DNA of 64,000 bases, from NCBI GenBank assembly GCA_052143315.1, contig JBKQTE010000079.1:11874-75873 (forward strand), given 5' to 3'. This DNA is from DASZIT01 sp052143315. GTDB lineage: Bacteria; Actinomycetota; Acidimicrobiia; Acidimicrobiales; RAAP-2. Shown here piece by piece: positions 41,986-50,618 of the stretch (position 1 is its first letter; each line of letters starts with the position of its first letter). A program made the translations under genes and the position numbers. Under the pieces are notes generated by a model that saw nothing but the letters and a program-made list of their open reading frames with translations, searched no databases and was not told the DNA's origin.

Positions 41986-43517
41986 GCCCTTCCCGACCCG
42001 ACGACGACCGCCTGCCGGTGATCGTGGCGTTCGGCCAGTCCATCGAGCGCGACGCCCTGGTCACCCCGGTCGACCTGATGGTCCGGGCGTGCGACTCGGC
42101 GCTGGACGAGGTCACCGGGCTGCGGCACCTGGTGGAGCGGCTGTCGGTGGTGGACGTCATGACCCGGACCGGACCGGCGCCGGCCACCGAGCTGGCCCGC
42201 CGGCTCGGCATCGCCCCGGCCGTCGCCGAGGTGACCACCATCGGCGGGAACTCCCCCCAGTGGCTGGTGAACCGGGCCTCCGCCGACATCGCCGGAGGTT
42301 CGCTGTCGGTGACGGTGATCGCCGGCGCCGAGGCCATCCGGTCGTCACGGCAGCGCCGACGGCACGGGGAGCCACCGCCGCCGATCGACGCCGACCTCCC
42401 CGCCGACCCGGTGGTCGGTGACGACCTGCCGGGGATCGGGCCCGCCGAGTCGGCCATCGGGCTGGTCGTCCCGGTGCACATCTACCCGCTGTTCGAGAGC
42501 GTGGTGGCGGCCCGGGCCGGCCGCACGGCCGAGGAGCACCGCCGGGCCATCGGCGACCTCCTCGCCCCCTTCACCAGGGTGGCGGCGGCCAACCCGTACG
42601 CCTGGTTCCGCCAGGCCCTGACGCCGGAGCAGATCTCGACCCCGTCGCCGGAGAACCGGGTGGTGTGCGAGCCGTACACCAAGCGGATGACCGCCTTCCT
42701 CGGTTCCGACCAGGGGGCCGCCTTGGTGGTCTGCTCGCTGGGCGCCGCCCGTCGGGCCGGGGTGGCCGACCGGGCGGTCTTCGTCTGGTCCGGCGCCGGT
42801 GCCGTCGACGTCCGGTCCCCGACGGCCCGCCGCGATCCGGGCACCTCGCCGGCCATCGCCGCCGCCGGGCGCGCCCTGTTCGGCGCGGCCGGAGCGGCCG
42901 GGGGGCAGGGGACAGCCGTCGGGATCGACGACGTCGATGTCTTCGACCTCTACTCGTGCTTCCCCTCGGCCGTGGAGCTGGGGGCGGAGGCACTCGGCCT
43001 GAGGCTCGACGACCCCCGGGGCCTGACCGCCACCGGGGGGCTGCCCTACTTCGGCGGCCCCGGCACCAACTACACGACCCACGGGATCGGCGCGGTGTCC
43101 GAGCGGTTGCGCGAGCACACCGGCAGCGGCTCGGCCCTGGGACTGGCCACCGGGCTGGGATGGTTCGTGACCAAGCACGCCCTGGGGCTCTACGGCTCCG
43201 AGCCGCCCCCCGGGGGCTTCCACCTGGGCGACACCGCCGCCGACCAGGTGCAGATCGATGCCGGTGCCGTCGACGTGGCCATCGGCGTGACGGAGGCGAC
43301 CGAGGCGTCGGTGGTGGCCGTCACCGTCGTCCGGGACCACGACGGTTCCCCCACCGGGGCCCCTATGATCGCCCGGCTTCCCGACGGCAGGCACGTGGCG
43401 GCGGCGGCCGACGACGGGGTCACCGCCACCGTCGGGGACCTCGACACCCCGGGACTGGTCGGCACCACCGTGGTCGTGCAGGGCGAGCCGCCGCGCTACC
43501 GTCTGCCAGACCACTGA
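41982..43517 (+). CDS. Thiolase-fold acetyl-CoA acetyltransferase-like protein lacking the nucleophilic Cys
   Basis: A 511-residue protein with the thiolase fold and a C-terminal OB-like extension (about residues 420-511). At the site of the thiolase nucleophile the sequence reads TTIGGNSPQWLVNRASADIAGG, with Asn/Ser instead of Cys. DLYSCFPSAVELGAEALGL and GGPGTNYTTHGIGAVSERLR are family-typical later motifs. Homologues in mycobacteria are annotated as acetyl-CoA acetyltransferase or lipid-transfer-like proteins without proven activity. The crotonase gene starts 19 bases downstream, so both probably act on acyl-CoA. GTG 41982 is chosen because the upstream frame is antisense to GH1. Confidence 0.83.
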   Translation: MSPSRPDDDRLPVIVAFGQSIERDALVTPVDLMVRACDSALDEVTGLRHLVERLSVVDVMTRTGPAPATELARRLGIAPAVAEVTTIGGNSPQWLVNRASADIAGGSLSVTVIAGAEAIRSSRQRRRHGEPPPPIDADLPADPVVGDDLPGIGPAESAIGLVVPVHIYPLFESVVAARAGRTAEEHRRAIGDLLAPFTRVAAANPYAWFRQALTPEQISTPSPENRVVCEPYTKRMTAFLGSDQGAALVVCSLGAARRAGVADRAVFVWSGAGAVDVRSPTARRDPGTSPAIAAAGRALFGAAGAAGGQGTAVGIDDVDVFDLYSCFPSAVELGAEALGLRLDDPRGLTATGGLPYFGGPGTNYTTHGIGAVSERLREHTGSGSALGLATGLGWFVTKHALGLYGSEPPPGGFHLGDTAADQVQIDAGAVDVAIGVTEATEASVVAVTVVRDHDGSPTGAPMIARLPDGRHVAAAADDGVTATVGDLDTPGLVGTTVVVQGEPPRYRLPDH

Positions 43518-43536
43518 CCCTCCGAAGGGACGACCC

Positions 43537-44307
43537 GTGTCCGAACTACTCCGTGAACGCATTGGCCACATCGAGCTCCTCACCATCAACCGGCCCGAGG
43601 CGCGCAACGCCATCAACGGGGCGGTCAGCCGTGCCCTGTCGACCGCCTTCGACGAGCTGACCGACGACGACGACGCCTGGGTGGTCATCCTCACCGGAAG
43701 CGGTGACAAGGCCTTCAGCGCCGGTATGGACCTCAAGGCGTTCGCCGCCGGGGAGGCAGCCGACATCATCGGGGCCACCGGGGGCTTCGCCGGGATCGCC
43801 CAGCGCGACTTCCCCAAGCCGCTCATCGCCGCCGTGAACGGCTCGGCGCTGGCCGGCGGGTGCGAGATCATGCTCTCGTGCGACCTGGTGGTGGCGGTGG
43901 AGGAGGCCAAGTTCGGCATCCCCGAGGTCAAGCGGGGCCTGTTCGCCGCCGGTGGCGGCCTGATCCGCCTGCCCAAGCGGATCCCCCCGGCCATCGCCTT
44001 GGAGCTGGCCCTGACGGGGGACCCCATCGACGCCCAGCGGGCCCTGTCCCTCGGTCTCGTCAACCGGGTGGTCCCCGCCGGCGCCCTGCGGAACGAGGCC
44101 CTGGCTCTGGCCACCATCATCGTGGAGAACGCCCCGTTGGCCGTACGGGCCTCCAAGCGGATCATGAAGCTGGCGGGCGACCTCTCCGAGGCCGAGGCCT
44201 GGGCGGTCAACAATGCCGAGGTCGGTGCGGTCTTCGGCTCCGCCGACGCCATGGAGGGCCCGGTGGCCTTCGCCGAGAAGCGGAAGCCCAACTGGACCGG
44301 GAAGTAG
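43537..44307 (+). CDS. Enoyl-CoA hydratase/isomerase (crotonase) family protein
   Basis: A 256-residue crotonase. The oxyanion-hole segments are FSAGMDLKAFA and NGSALAGGCEIMLSCDLV; the catalytic Glu candidates are in GGCE and in IPEVKRGL. It hydrates 2-enoyl-CoA or isomerises it in beta-oxidation. A GAAGGGA ribosome site precedes GTG 43537. It lies in an acyl-CoA operon with the thiolase-like protein and a CopD-like membrane protein 5 bases downstream. Confidence 0.92.
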   Translation: MSELLRERIGHIELLTINRPEARNAINGAVSRALSTAFDELTDDDDAWVVILTGSGDKAFSAGMDLKAFAAGEAADIIGATGGFAGIAQRDFPKPLIAAVNGSALAGGCEIMLSCDLVVAVEEAKFGIPEVKRGLFAAGGGLIRLPKRIPPAIALELALTGDPIDAQRALSLGLVNRVVPAGALRNEALALATIIVENAPLAVRASKRIMKLAGDLSEAEAWAVNNAEVGAVFGSADAMEGPVAFAEKRKPNWTGK

Positions 44308-44312
44308 GGTCG

Positions 44313-44753
44313 GTGCCCACCCTCGGCCAGATCGCCGCCGACACCGCGTCCCTCAGCCCGGCGCTCAACGCCGTCCGGCTGAGCCTGCACGTCCTGGCGG
44401 CCACCGTCTGGGTGGGTGGCCAGATCACCATGACCGGGCTCCTCCCCACCGTGCGCGGCTTGGGTGACGACGCCCCCAAGAAGGTGGCCCGGGCCCTGGC
44501 CCGCCTGCTGTGGCCCGCCTACGCGGTGCTGGTGGTGACGGGGCTCTGGAACATCTCCTCGTTCGACCTGAAGGGCGCCCCCGGCGCCTGGAACGCGGTG
44601 CTGATGGCCAAGATCGCCGTGGTGGTGGTGGCGGGCGTGGCCGTCTTCCTCCACCAACGTGCCACCACCAAGCGGGGGCTGGCCGTGTGGGGATCGATCG
44701 GTGGGACGGCGTCGGTCCTGGCCCTGGTGCTGGGAGTCCTGCTGGCAGGCTGA
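44313..44753 (+). CDS. CopD-like four-helix membrane protein
   Basis: A 146-residue integral membrane protein with four hydrophobic helices: LNAVRLSLHVLAATVWVGG, RLLWPAYAVLVVTGLWNIS, VLMAKIAVVVVAGVAVFL and GGTASVLALVLGVLLAG. The first helix pattern LHVLAATVWVGGQ resembles the CopD / DUF2269-type family in which an intramembrane His may bind metal or heme. Function is not established. It starts with GTG 44313, five bases after the crotonase stop, so it is co-transcribed. Confidence 0.72.
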   Translation: MPTLGQIAADTASLSPALNAVRLSLHVLAATVWVGGQITMTGLLPTVRGLGDDAPKKVARALARLLWPAYAVLVVTGLWNISSFDLKGAPGAWNAVLMAKIAVVVVAGVAVFLHQRATTKRGLAVWGSIGGTASVLALVLGVLLAG

Positions 44754-44823
44754 GCCGGAGGGCGGCGCCCGAACATCCGCCCCGGCCGCCGGCTCCGGGG
44801 TACTGACGGTTCCCGTTCGGGAC

Positions 44824-44853
44824 TAACCTTGGGCGCACAAGCCGATGAAGGAG
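44824..44853 (+). promoter_or_regulatory. tatA promoter -10 (TAACCT) and ribosome binding site (GAAGGAG)
   Basis: TAACCT at 44824-44829 and GAAGGAG at 44847-44853, the latter 7 bases before GTG 44861. This gene has a normal leader. Confidence 0.5.
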
Positions 44854-44860
44854 ATGAACG

Positions 44861-45154
44861 GTGCACTTCGGCCTACCTGCGGATATTTTCGGCGTCGACG
44901 GAGTCATCATCCTGATCGTCGTGGTCGTCGTCCTCTTCGGCAGCACGCAGATCCCCAAGCTGGCCCGCTCGCTGGGCTCGGCCCAGAAGGAGTTCAAGAA
45001 GGGCCTCGACGAGGGTGCCAAGGACGATACCGACACCCACACGGCTGCCGCCACGCCGGCCCCCACCACGGTGGTGGCCCCCCCGACCTCCCCGACCCAG
45101 TCGACCCCGCCGGGCCAGCCGGCGGGCGACGGGGCCACCGGCACCGCCTCGTAG
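44861..45154 (+). CDS. tatA: Twin-arginine translocase component TatA
   Basis: A 97-residue TatA-family protein. A short N-terminal membrane helix (VIILIVVVVVLF) is followed by the diagnostic FGSTQIPKLARSLGSAQKEFKKGL amphipathic region and a Pro/Thr-rich tail. It oligomerises to form the Tat channel for folded proteins such as the Rieske subunit. TatB/TatC genes are not in this window. The hinge FGxxxLP appears here as FGSTQIP. Confidence 0.9.
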   Translation: MHFGLPADIFGVDGVIILIVVVVVLFGSTQIPKLARSLGSAQKEFKKGLDEGAKDDTDTHTAAATPAPTTVVAPPTSPTQSTPPGQPAGDGATGTAS

Positions 45155-45175
45155 CCTGACCGGCGCGCCCGGGCG

Positions 45176-45823
45176 ATGGGTCCGCCCGACGGCGGTGCAC
45201 GAGGTGGGGCCCCGGTGATCGGGGCCACCCGGCGGGTGGTGCCCTTCTGGGTGCTGCAGGCCACCGAGCTGCTGGCCCTGGTGGCGCTGGCCGATCTCTC
45301 TCTCCACGTCGCCGGCGGAAGGTTGCTGGTCGGCGCCGGGGCGCTCTTCGCCGGGCTGGCCCTTTTCGCCGACGGTCCCCTCGGTGTGGTGAAGGTCTGC
45401 AGTCGGAGGCTCCACGTGGTGCTGGTGGCGATCGCCTCGGTGGTGGTGGCCCTGGCACCGGTCGTCCCGGCCGTCCGTCCCGACATCGAGGGCATCATCG
45501 TCGTCGAGGTGGTAGCGGTGGGGCTGCTGCGGCTGGCCACCCTCACCTCCACCGCCGGCCCCCGTCCCCGGTCGGGGGCCGGCTCGGGGCCGGTGATCGA
45601 CACCACCGCCGACGTGGTGACCCCCTCGCCTCCGCAGCCACCGCCGGCTGCGGCCGGGAGCGCCGCCCGCCGGGCGGGGCGGGCCACCGCGGCTGCCGCC
45701 CAGGCGTCGGCTCAGCACCGGCCGGCGGCCGAGGCCCAGGTCAAGCGGGCCATCCGGGGCGCCGGCCGGCTGGCCGGGAAGGCCGCCACCCGGACCAGGC
45801 CTCCGGGCCCACCCCCCAGCTGA
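45176..45823 (+). CDS. Membrane protein of unknown function with Ala/Arg-rich tail
   Basis: A 215-residue protein following tatA by 21 bases. Four hydrophobic helices are visible (VLQATELLALVALADLSL, LLVGAGALFAGLALFADG, LHVVLVAIASVVVALAPVV, IIVVEVVAVGLLRLATL). The C-terminal ~70 residues are Pro/Ala-rich and basic, probably cytoplasmic. The start may be ATG 45176 or GTG 45215. I do not recognise a family. Confidence 0.65.
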   Translation: MGPPDGGARGGAPVIGATRRVVPFWVLQATELLALVALADLSLHVAGGRLLVGAGALFAGLALFADGPLGVVKVCSRRLHVVLVAIASVVVALAPVVPAVRPDIEGIIVVEVVAVGLLRLATLTSTAGPRPRSGAGSGPVIDTTADVVTPSPPQPPPAAAGSAARRAGRATAAAAQASAQHRPAAEAQVKRAIRGAGRLAGKAATRTRPPGPPPS

Positions 45824-45851
45824 TCCACGCCCCCGGGCCGCCGGGGCCGGG

Positions 45852-45857
45852 TACATT
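45852..45857 (+). promoter_or_regulatory. -10 element TACATT for the MBL-fold gene
   Basis: TACATT lies 22 bases before ATG 45880, which also has a strong ribosome site (GGGGGGAG). Confidence 0.45.
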
Positions 45858-45879
45858 GCTCCGTGAGCAAGGGGGGAGC

Positions 45880-47187
45880 ATGGCCGACATTCCGGAGGTC
45901 CTCGACATCGCCGAGCGCCTGTGGGCCGGGGAGCTGACGACGGCGCAGGCGCACCCGCTCCGGACCTGGGGCGGTCTCGCCGAGGTGGCCGACGGGGTGG
46001 CGTTCACCCCGTCCTTCGCCAACGTCTCCGCCGTCGACACCGAGGACGGGCTCATCCTGGTGGACACCGGGAGCTCGCTGATGGCCGGGGAGATCCACCG
46101 GACCCTCCGCTCGTGGACCCCCAGCCGGCTCCACACCGCCGTCTACTCCCACGGCCACATCGACCACGTCTTCGGCGTGCCGGTATGGGAGGCCGAGGCC
46201 GGTGAGCGGGCCTGGCCGGCCCCGACGGTGGTCGCCCACGAGGCGCTGCCGGCCCGGTTCGACCGCTACATCCTCACCGCCGGCTACAACGGGATCATCA
46301 ACCGGCGGCAGTTCAACATCGACTCGCTCGAATGGCCGGTCGAGTACCGCTACCCCGACCGCACCTACCGTGACCACCTCGAGCTCGAGGTCGGCGGGGT
46401 GCGGGCCGAGCTCCACCACGCCAAGGGCGAGACCGACGACCACACGTGGACGTGGTTCCCCGAGCGGAAGGTGCTGTGCTGCGGCGACCTGTTCATCTGG
46501 GCCTCCCCCAACGCCGGCAACCCGCAGAAGGTGCAGCGGTACCCGAGGGAGTGGGCCGACGCCCTCCGGGCGATGCTGGCCCTCTACGACGCCCCGGGCG
46601 GGGGGCCGGTGGTGCTGCTGCCGGGCCACGGCTTCCCGATCATCGGGGCCGACCGGATCCGTCAGGCCCTCGGTGACACGGCCGAGCTGCTCGACTCGCT
46701 GGTCGACCAGACCCTCGCCCTGATGAACGCCGGGGCCCGCCTGGACGAGGTGATCCACACGGTCACCCCTCCGGCGCGGCTGATGGAGCGCCCCTACCTG
46801 CGACCGGTCTACGACGAGCCGGAGTTCGTGGTCCGGACGGTCTGGCGCCGGTACGGGGGCTGGTGGGACGGGAACCCGGCCACGCTGAAGCCGGCGCCGG
46901 AGCGGTCGCTGGCCGCCGAGCTGGCCACCCTGGCCGGCGGGGCGTCCACCCTGGCCGACCGGGCGCTCGCCCTGGCCGCCGAGGCCGCCGGTGACCCCGA
47001 CGACACCGCCCTCCGGCTGGCCGGCCACCTGGCCGAGCTGGCCTGGCTGGCCGACCCGGACGACCCGGGTATCGGCCGGGTGCGCCGGGAGGTCAACCAG
47101 GCGAGGGCCGAGACGGCGACCTCCACCATGGCCCACGGGGTCTTCGCCTGGGCGGCGAGGGAGTCCGAGCCGCACACGCACGGCTAG
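45880..47187 (+). CDS. Metallo-beta-lactamase-fold hydrolase, alkylsulfatase-like
   Basis: A 435-residue enzyme. The zinc motif HxHxDH is SHGHIDHVFG (about residues 90-99); further ligands are in GETDDHTWTW, CGDLF and the late His in LLPGHGFPI. The region after about residue 290 resembles the alkylsulfatase dimerisation domain (RPYLRPVYDEPEFVVRTVWRRYGGWWDGNPATL is similar to that of SdsA1-like enzymes). It may cleave alkyl sulfates or other esters; the substrate is not determined. Confidence 0.87.
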   Translation: MADIPEVLDIAERLWAGELTTAQAHPLRTWGGLAEVADGVAFTPSFANVSAVDTEDGLILVDTGSSLMAGEIHRTLRSWTPSRLHTAVYSHGHIDHVFGVPVWEAEAGERAWPAPTVVAHEALPARFDRYILTAGYNGIINRRQFNIDSLEWPVEYRYPDRTYRDHLELEVGGVRAELHHAKGETDDHTWTWFPERKVLCCGDLFIWASPNAGNPQKVQRYPREWADALRAMLALYDAPGGGPVVLLPGHGFPIIGADRIRQALGDTAELLDSLVDQTLALMNAGARLDEVIHTVTPPARLMERPYLRPVYDEPEFVVRTVWRRYGGWWDGNPATLKPAPERSLAAELATLAGGASTLADRALALAAEAAGDPDDTALRLAGHLAELAWLADPDDPGIGRVRREVNQARAETATSTMAHGVFAWAARESEPHTHG

Positions 47188-47295
47188 GCACCGGATGGCG
47201 ATCGGACGGACAGGCGTTGGCACCGGTCTGACCAGGGACGATGTCGGCTCCCGGCCGGCAGGTCCCTCAACTTCTAATTTCGCTCCAACCCCCGC

Positions 47296-47301
47296 TAGTG
47301 T
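47296..47301 (+). promoter_or_regulatory. -10 element TAGTGT for ctaC
   Basis: TAGTGT ends 7 bases before GTG 47309; leaderless start predicted. Confidence 0.5.
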
Positions 47302-47308
47302 CATCGTC

Positions 47309-48289
47309 GTGATCGCCTCCCCGACCGGTTCCCCCGACCCGTCGCGACACCGGATCCTCCCGAGCTCCGGACCTGTCGCCGGACCCGTCACCCACGTCCC
47401 GGCCCGGGCCGGCAGGCGCCGCTGGCTCACCGCGGCGGTCGTCGGTGCCCCGTTGCTGCTGGCCGGATGCACGTATCCCGACTACGGCGCCAGCTCCGGA
47501 GCCACCACCCAGGGCCACGACACCTTCAAGCTCTGGTCGGGGATGATGACCACCGGCATCATCATCGGCGCCATCGTGGCCCTCCTGATCATCTGGTCGG
47601 TCTTCCGCTACCGCCGGCGGTCCGATGAGATGCCGGTCCAGTTCCACGAGAACGTCCCGCTGGAGATCGTCTACACGGTCCTCCCGATCATCATCGTCGG
47701 CGTCCTCTTCTTCTTCACGGTCCTGACCGAGAACAATGTGGACGCCACCCAGCCCATCAACGCCACCACCACGGCCGACGGCCGACCGGTGGTGGACATC
47801 ACCGTGACCGCCTTCCAGTGGGGCTGGCGCTTCGACTACCCGGGCCTGAACGTCGGGGTGGCCGGGGAGACCACCAACGGCCCGAACGACCACGGGCCCC
47901 AGATGGTGGTGCCGGCCGGGGAGACGGTGCAGATCACGCTGCTCTCCGACGACGTCATCCACGGCTTCTACGTACGCGACTTCAACTTCAGCCGCTACGC
48001 CCAGCCCGGCGTCGTCAACACCTTCGACCTGGACGTGGCCAGCATCGGCACCTACGACGGCCAGTGCACCCAGTTCTGCGGCCTCTACCACTCGGAGATG
48101 CTCTTCAGCGTCCGTGCCGTCGCCCCCACCGCCTTCGAGGGATGGGCCAGCGCCGAAGTGGCGGCCGGCCACGTCCTGCAGGGCACGGGCTCCGGAGCCG
48201 ACAACACCCCGCCCATCGACACCAGGACGACCCCAGCGAGCGCCAGCGCGACCCCCCCGGCCACCTCCAAGGCAAAGGCATCGGCATGA
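47309..48289 (+). CDS. ctaC: Cytochrome c oxidase subunit II (lipoprotein)
   Basis: A 326-residue CoxB/CtaC. A long basic N-terminus leads to a lipobox (LLLAGC, Cys54), then two membrane helices (MTTGIIIGAIVALLIIWSVF and IVYTVLPIIIVGVLFFFTVL) and the cupredoxin domain. The CuA ligands are visible: VIHGFYV (His) and CTQFCGLYHSEM (two Cys, His, Met). It passes electrons from cytochrome c or QcrC to subunit I. It is coupled to ctaD by ATGA. Start GTG 47309 fits the -10 element and gives a normal N-terminus. Confidence 0.95.
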   Translation: MIASPTGSPDPSRHRILPSSGPVAGPVTHVPARAGRRRWLTAAVVGAPLLLAGCTYPDYGASSGATTQGHDTFKLWSGMMTTGIIIGAIVALLIIWSVFRYRRRSDEMPVQFHENVPLEIVYTVLPIIIVGVLFFFTVLTENNVDATQPINATTTADGRPVVDITVTAFQWGWRFDYPGLNVGVAGETTNGPNDHGPQMVVPAGETVQITLLSDDVIHGFYVRDFNFSRYAQPGVVNTFDLDVASIGTYDGQCTQFCGLYHSEMLFSVRAVAPTAFEGWASAEVAAGHVLQGTGSGADNTPPIDTRTTPASASATPPATSKAKASA

Positions 48290-50073
48290 CCACCACCGTT
48301 GAACGCCCGGAACAGATCACGCCAGCGGAGCGGGGGGGACCGGACGGCCACGGCCCGGCCGGCCACGGGCCCGACGGCCACGGGGGCGAGGCGGCCCACG
48401 AGGAGCACCACGGCCCGACCGGCATCCTCAACTGGCTGACCTCCACCGACCACAAGGTCATCGGCATGTCCTACATGATCACCTCACTGGTCATCTTCTT
48501 CATCGCCGGTGTGATGGCCCTCGCCATCCGGGCCCAGCTGACGGACCCCTCGACGTCCCTCGTCTCGTTCCAGACGTACAACGAGCTGTTCACCATGCAC
48601 GGCAGCCTGATGCTCTACCTGTTCGCCGGCCCCTTCGCCTTCGGTGGACTGGCCAACTACATCGTCCCGCTCCAGATCGGCGCCCCGGACATGGCCTTTC
48701 CCCGCCTGAACGCCCTCTCCTACTGGCTCTACCTGGGCGGCTCCGTCACCATGCTGTCCGGGTTCCTGGTGGCCGGCGGGGCGGCCAGCTTCGGCTGGGT
48801 GGCCTACGCCCCGCTCTCCAACGCCACCAACTCGCCGGGGGCCGGTACCGACCTCTGGCTGATGTCCCTCGGCCTCACCGGCTTCTCCGCCATCTTCACC
48901 GGGGTCAACCTGATCGCCACCATCCTCTATCTCCGGGCGCCGGGGATGACCATGTTCCGGGTGCCGATCTTCTCGTGGAACATGCTGGTCACCGGCATCC
49001 TCATCCTCATCGCCTTCCCCGTCCTGTTCGCGGCGGTGGTGATGCTCTTCTGCGACCGGCACTTCGGGACGCACATCTTCAGTGTCGCGGGCGGCGGATC
49101 ACCCATCCTCTGGCAGGACCTGTTCTGGTTCTTCGGCCATCCGGAGGTGTACATCCTGGCCTTGCCCTACTTCGGCATGGTCACCGAGATCATCCCGGTC
49201 TTCTCGCGCAAGCCGCTGTTCGGCTACCGCGGCATGGTGTTCGCCACCATGGCCATCGCCGCCCTGTCGACCGGCGTGTGGGCCCACCACATGTTCACCA
49301 CCGGCGTGGTGCTGCTGCCGTTCTTCTCGCTGCTGTCGTACCTGATCGCCGTGCCCACCGGCATCAAGTTCTTCAACTGGATCGGCACCATGTGGCGGGG
49401 CCAGATCAGCTTCAAGACCCCGATGCTCTTCTCCATCGGCTTCCTCTTCGCCTTCCTGATGGGTGGCGTGACCGGGGTGCTCCTGGCCTCGCCGCCGATC
49501 GACTTCATGACCCACGACACCTACTTCGTGGTGGCCCACTTCCACCAGGTGCTGATCGGGACGACGGTCTTCGCCGGCTTCGGCGGCTTCTACTTCTGGT
49601 ACCCGAAGATGTTCGGTCGGATGCTCCACGAGCGCCTGGGCAAGGCCCACTTCTGGTTCCTGTTCATCGGCTTCTGGCTCACCTTCGTACCCCAGTACCT
49701 GCTGGGTTTGGACGGCATGCCCCGTCGGATCGCCTCGTACTCCCCCGAGACGGGATGGACGGCCCTGAACGTGGCGTCGACCATCGGAGCGTTCATCATC
49801 GCCTTCTCCTTCCTCTTCTTCTTCGCCAACCTGTGGGTCTCATGGCGCAAGCCGATCCCGGCCGGGGGGAACCCGTGGGACGGGCACGCCCTCGAGTGGT
49901 TCACCAGCTCGCCGCCGCCCCACCACAACTTCACCCACCTGCCCCCGATCCGTTCCGAGCGGCCCACCTGGGACTACAACCATCCCGACCACCGCACGTT
50001 GGTCCACAAAGCTCCCCACAAGGAGTCCGCGGCAAGCCAGCACGACAAGGAGACGGTGGGGGCGGATTCATGA
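48286..50073 (+). CDS. ctaD: Cytochrome c oxidase subunit I (aa3 type)
   Basis: A 595-residue heme-copper oxidase catalytic subunit with 12 helices. Motifs: the heme a His in LFTMHGSLMLYLF, the CuB His-Tyr crosslink and proton Glu in FFGHPEVYILALP, two CuB His in WAHHMFTTG, and heme ligands in HDTYFVVAHFHQVLIGTT. The residues 15-45 are unusually His/Gly-rich (GHGPAGHGPDGHGGEAAHEEHHG) and might bind metal. Catalyses O2 reduction with proton pumping, in the actinobacterial bc1-aa3 supercomplex. Overlaps ctaC and ctaF by 4 bases each. Confidence 0.97.
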   Translation: MTTTVERPEQITPAERGGPDGHGPAGHGPDGHGGEAAHEEHHGPTGILNWLTSTDHKVIGMSYMITSLVIFFIAGVMALAIRAQLTDPSTSLVSFQTYNELFTMHGSLMLYLFAGPFAFGGLANYIVPLQIGAPDMAFPRLNALSYWLYLGGSVTMLSGFLVAGGAASFGWVAYAPLSNATNSPGAGTDLWLMSLGLTGFSAIFTGVNLIATILYLRAPGMTMFRVPIFSWNMLVTGILILIAFPVLFAAVVMLFCDRHFGTHIFSVAGGGSPILWQDLFWFFGHPEVYILALPYFGMVTEIIPVFSRKPLFGYRGMVFATMAIAALSTGVWAHHMFTTGVVLLPFFSLLSYLIAVPTGIKFFNWIGTMWRGQISFKTPMLFSIGFLFAFLMGGVTGVLLASPPIDFMTHDTYFVVAHFHQVLIGTTVFAGFGGFYFWYPKMFGRMLHERLGKAHFWFLFIGFWLTFVPQYLLGLDGMPRRIASYSPETGWTALNVASTIGAFIIAFSFLFFFANLWVSWRKPIPAGGNPWDGHALEWFTSSPPPHHNFTHLPPIRSERPTWDYNHPDHRTLVHKAPHKESAASQHDKETVGADS

Positions 50074-50462
50074 AGGTCATCGCGCTCTTCCTCATCGGCA
50101 TCGGGGTCTTCTTCGGCATCATCGCCGGCATCTACTGGTTCACCGCCTACGAGGACGCCGGGTTCCTGATGCTGCTCGGCTCCACCGGGCTCGGGCTGCT
50201 GCCCGGTGGGTACTACCTCTGGTGGACCCACCACATGAAGGTCCAGGCCGACGACGATCCCGACGGCACCTTGGAGGAGGGCGCCGGGGCCGTCGACTCC
50301 TTCCCGGGGTCGAGCATCTGGCCCTTCATCCTGGGCATGGGAGCCATGGTGGCCGCCCTGACCTTCGTGTTCGGGCTGTGGCTGGCACCCGTCGCCGCCG
50401 CCCTCATCGTCTCCGCCCTGATCGGGGCGACGGTCGAGAGCCGCCGGGGCGGCACCGTCTGA
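50070..50462 (+). CDS. ctaF: Cytochrome c oxidase subunit IV (actinobacterial CtaF type)
   Basis: A 130-residue membrane protein of about four helices (VIALFLIGIGVFFGIIAGIYWF, GFLMLLGSTGLGLLPGGYYLWW, IWPFILGMGAMVAALTFVFGLWL, VAAALIVSALIGA). The layout and the PGSSIWPFILGMGA segment match actinobacterial oxidase subunit IV, an accessory subunit of the aa3 oxidase. Start ATG 50070 overlaps the ctaD stop. Confidence 0.9.
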   Translation: MKVIALFLIGIGVFFGIIAGIYWFTAYEDAGFLMLLGSTGLGLLPGGYYLWWTHHMKVQADDDPDGTLEEGAGAVDSFPGSSIWPFILGMGAMVAALTFVFGLWLAPVAAALIVSALIGATVESRRGGTV

Positions 50463-50605
50463 GCCAGGCGTCGGATGGGCCCTCGCCGCCACGGTGGAGG
50501 CTGCCCGGGGCCACGTACACCGACTCCCCGGACCGGCCGACCGACGCCGGCCTTCCTGGCCCGTCACCTCACCGCCTGACCGGCATCGGATTACCTCCGA
50601 TGCCG

Positions 50606-50611
50606 TAGGCT
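50606..50611 (+). promoter_or_regulatory. -10 element TAGGCT for htpX
   Basis: TAGGCT ends 7 bases before GTG 50619. Confidence 0.5.
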
Positions 50612-50618
50612 CTGGCAC

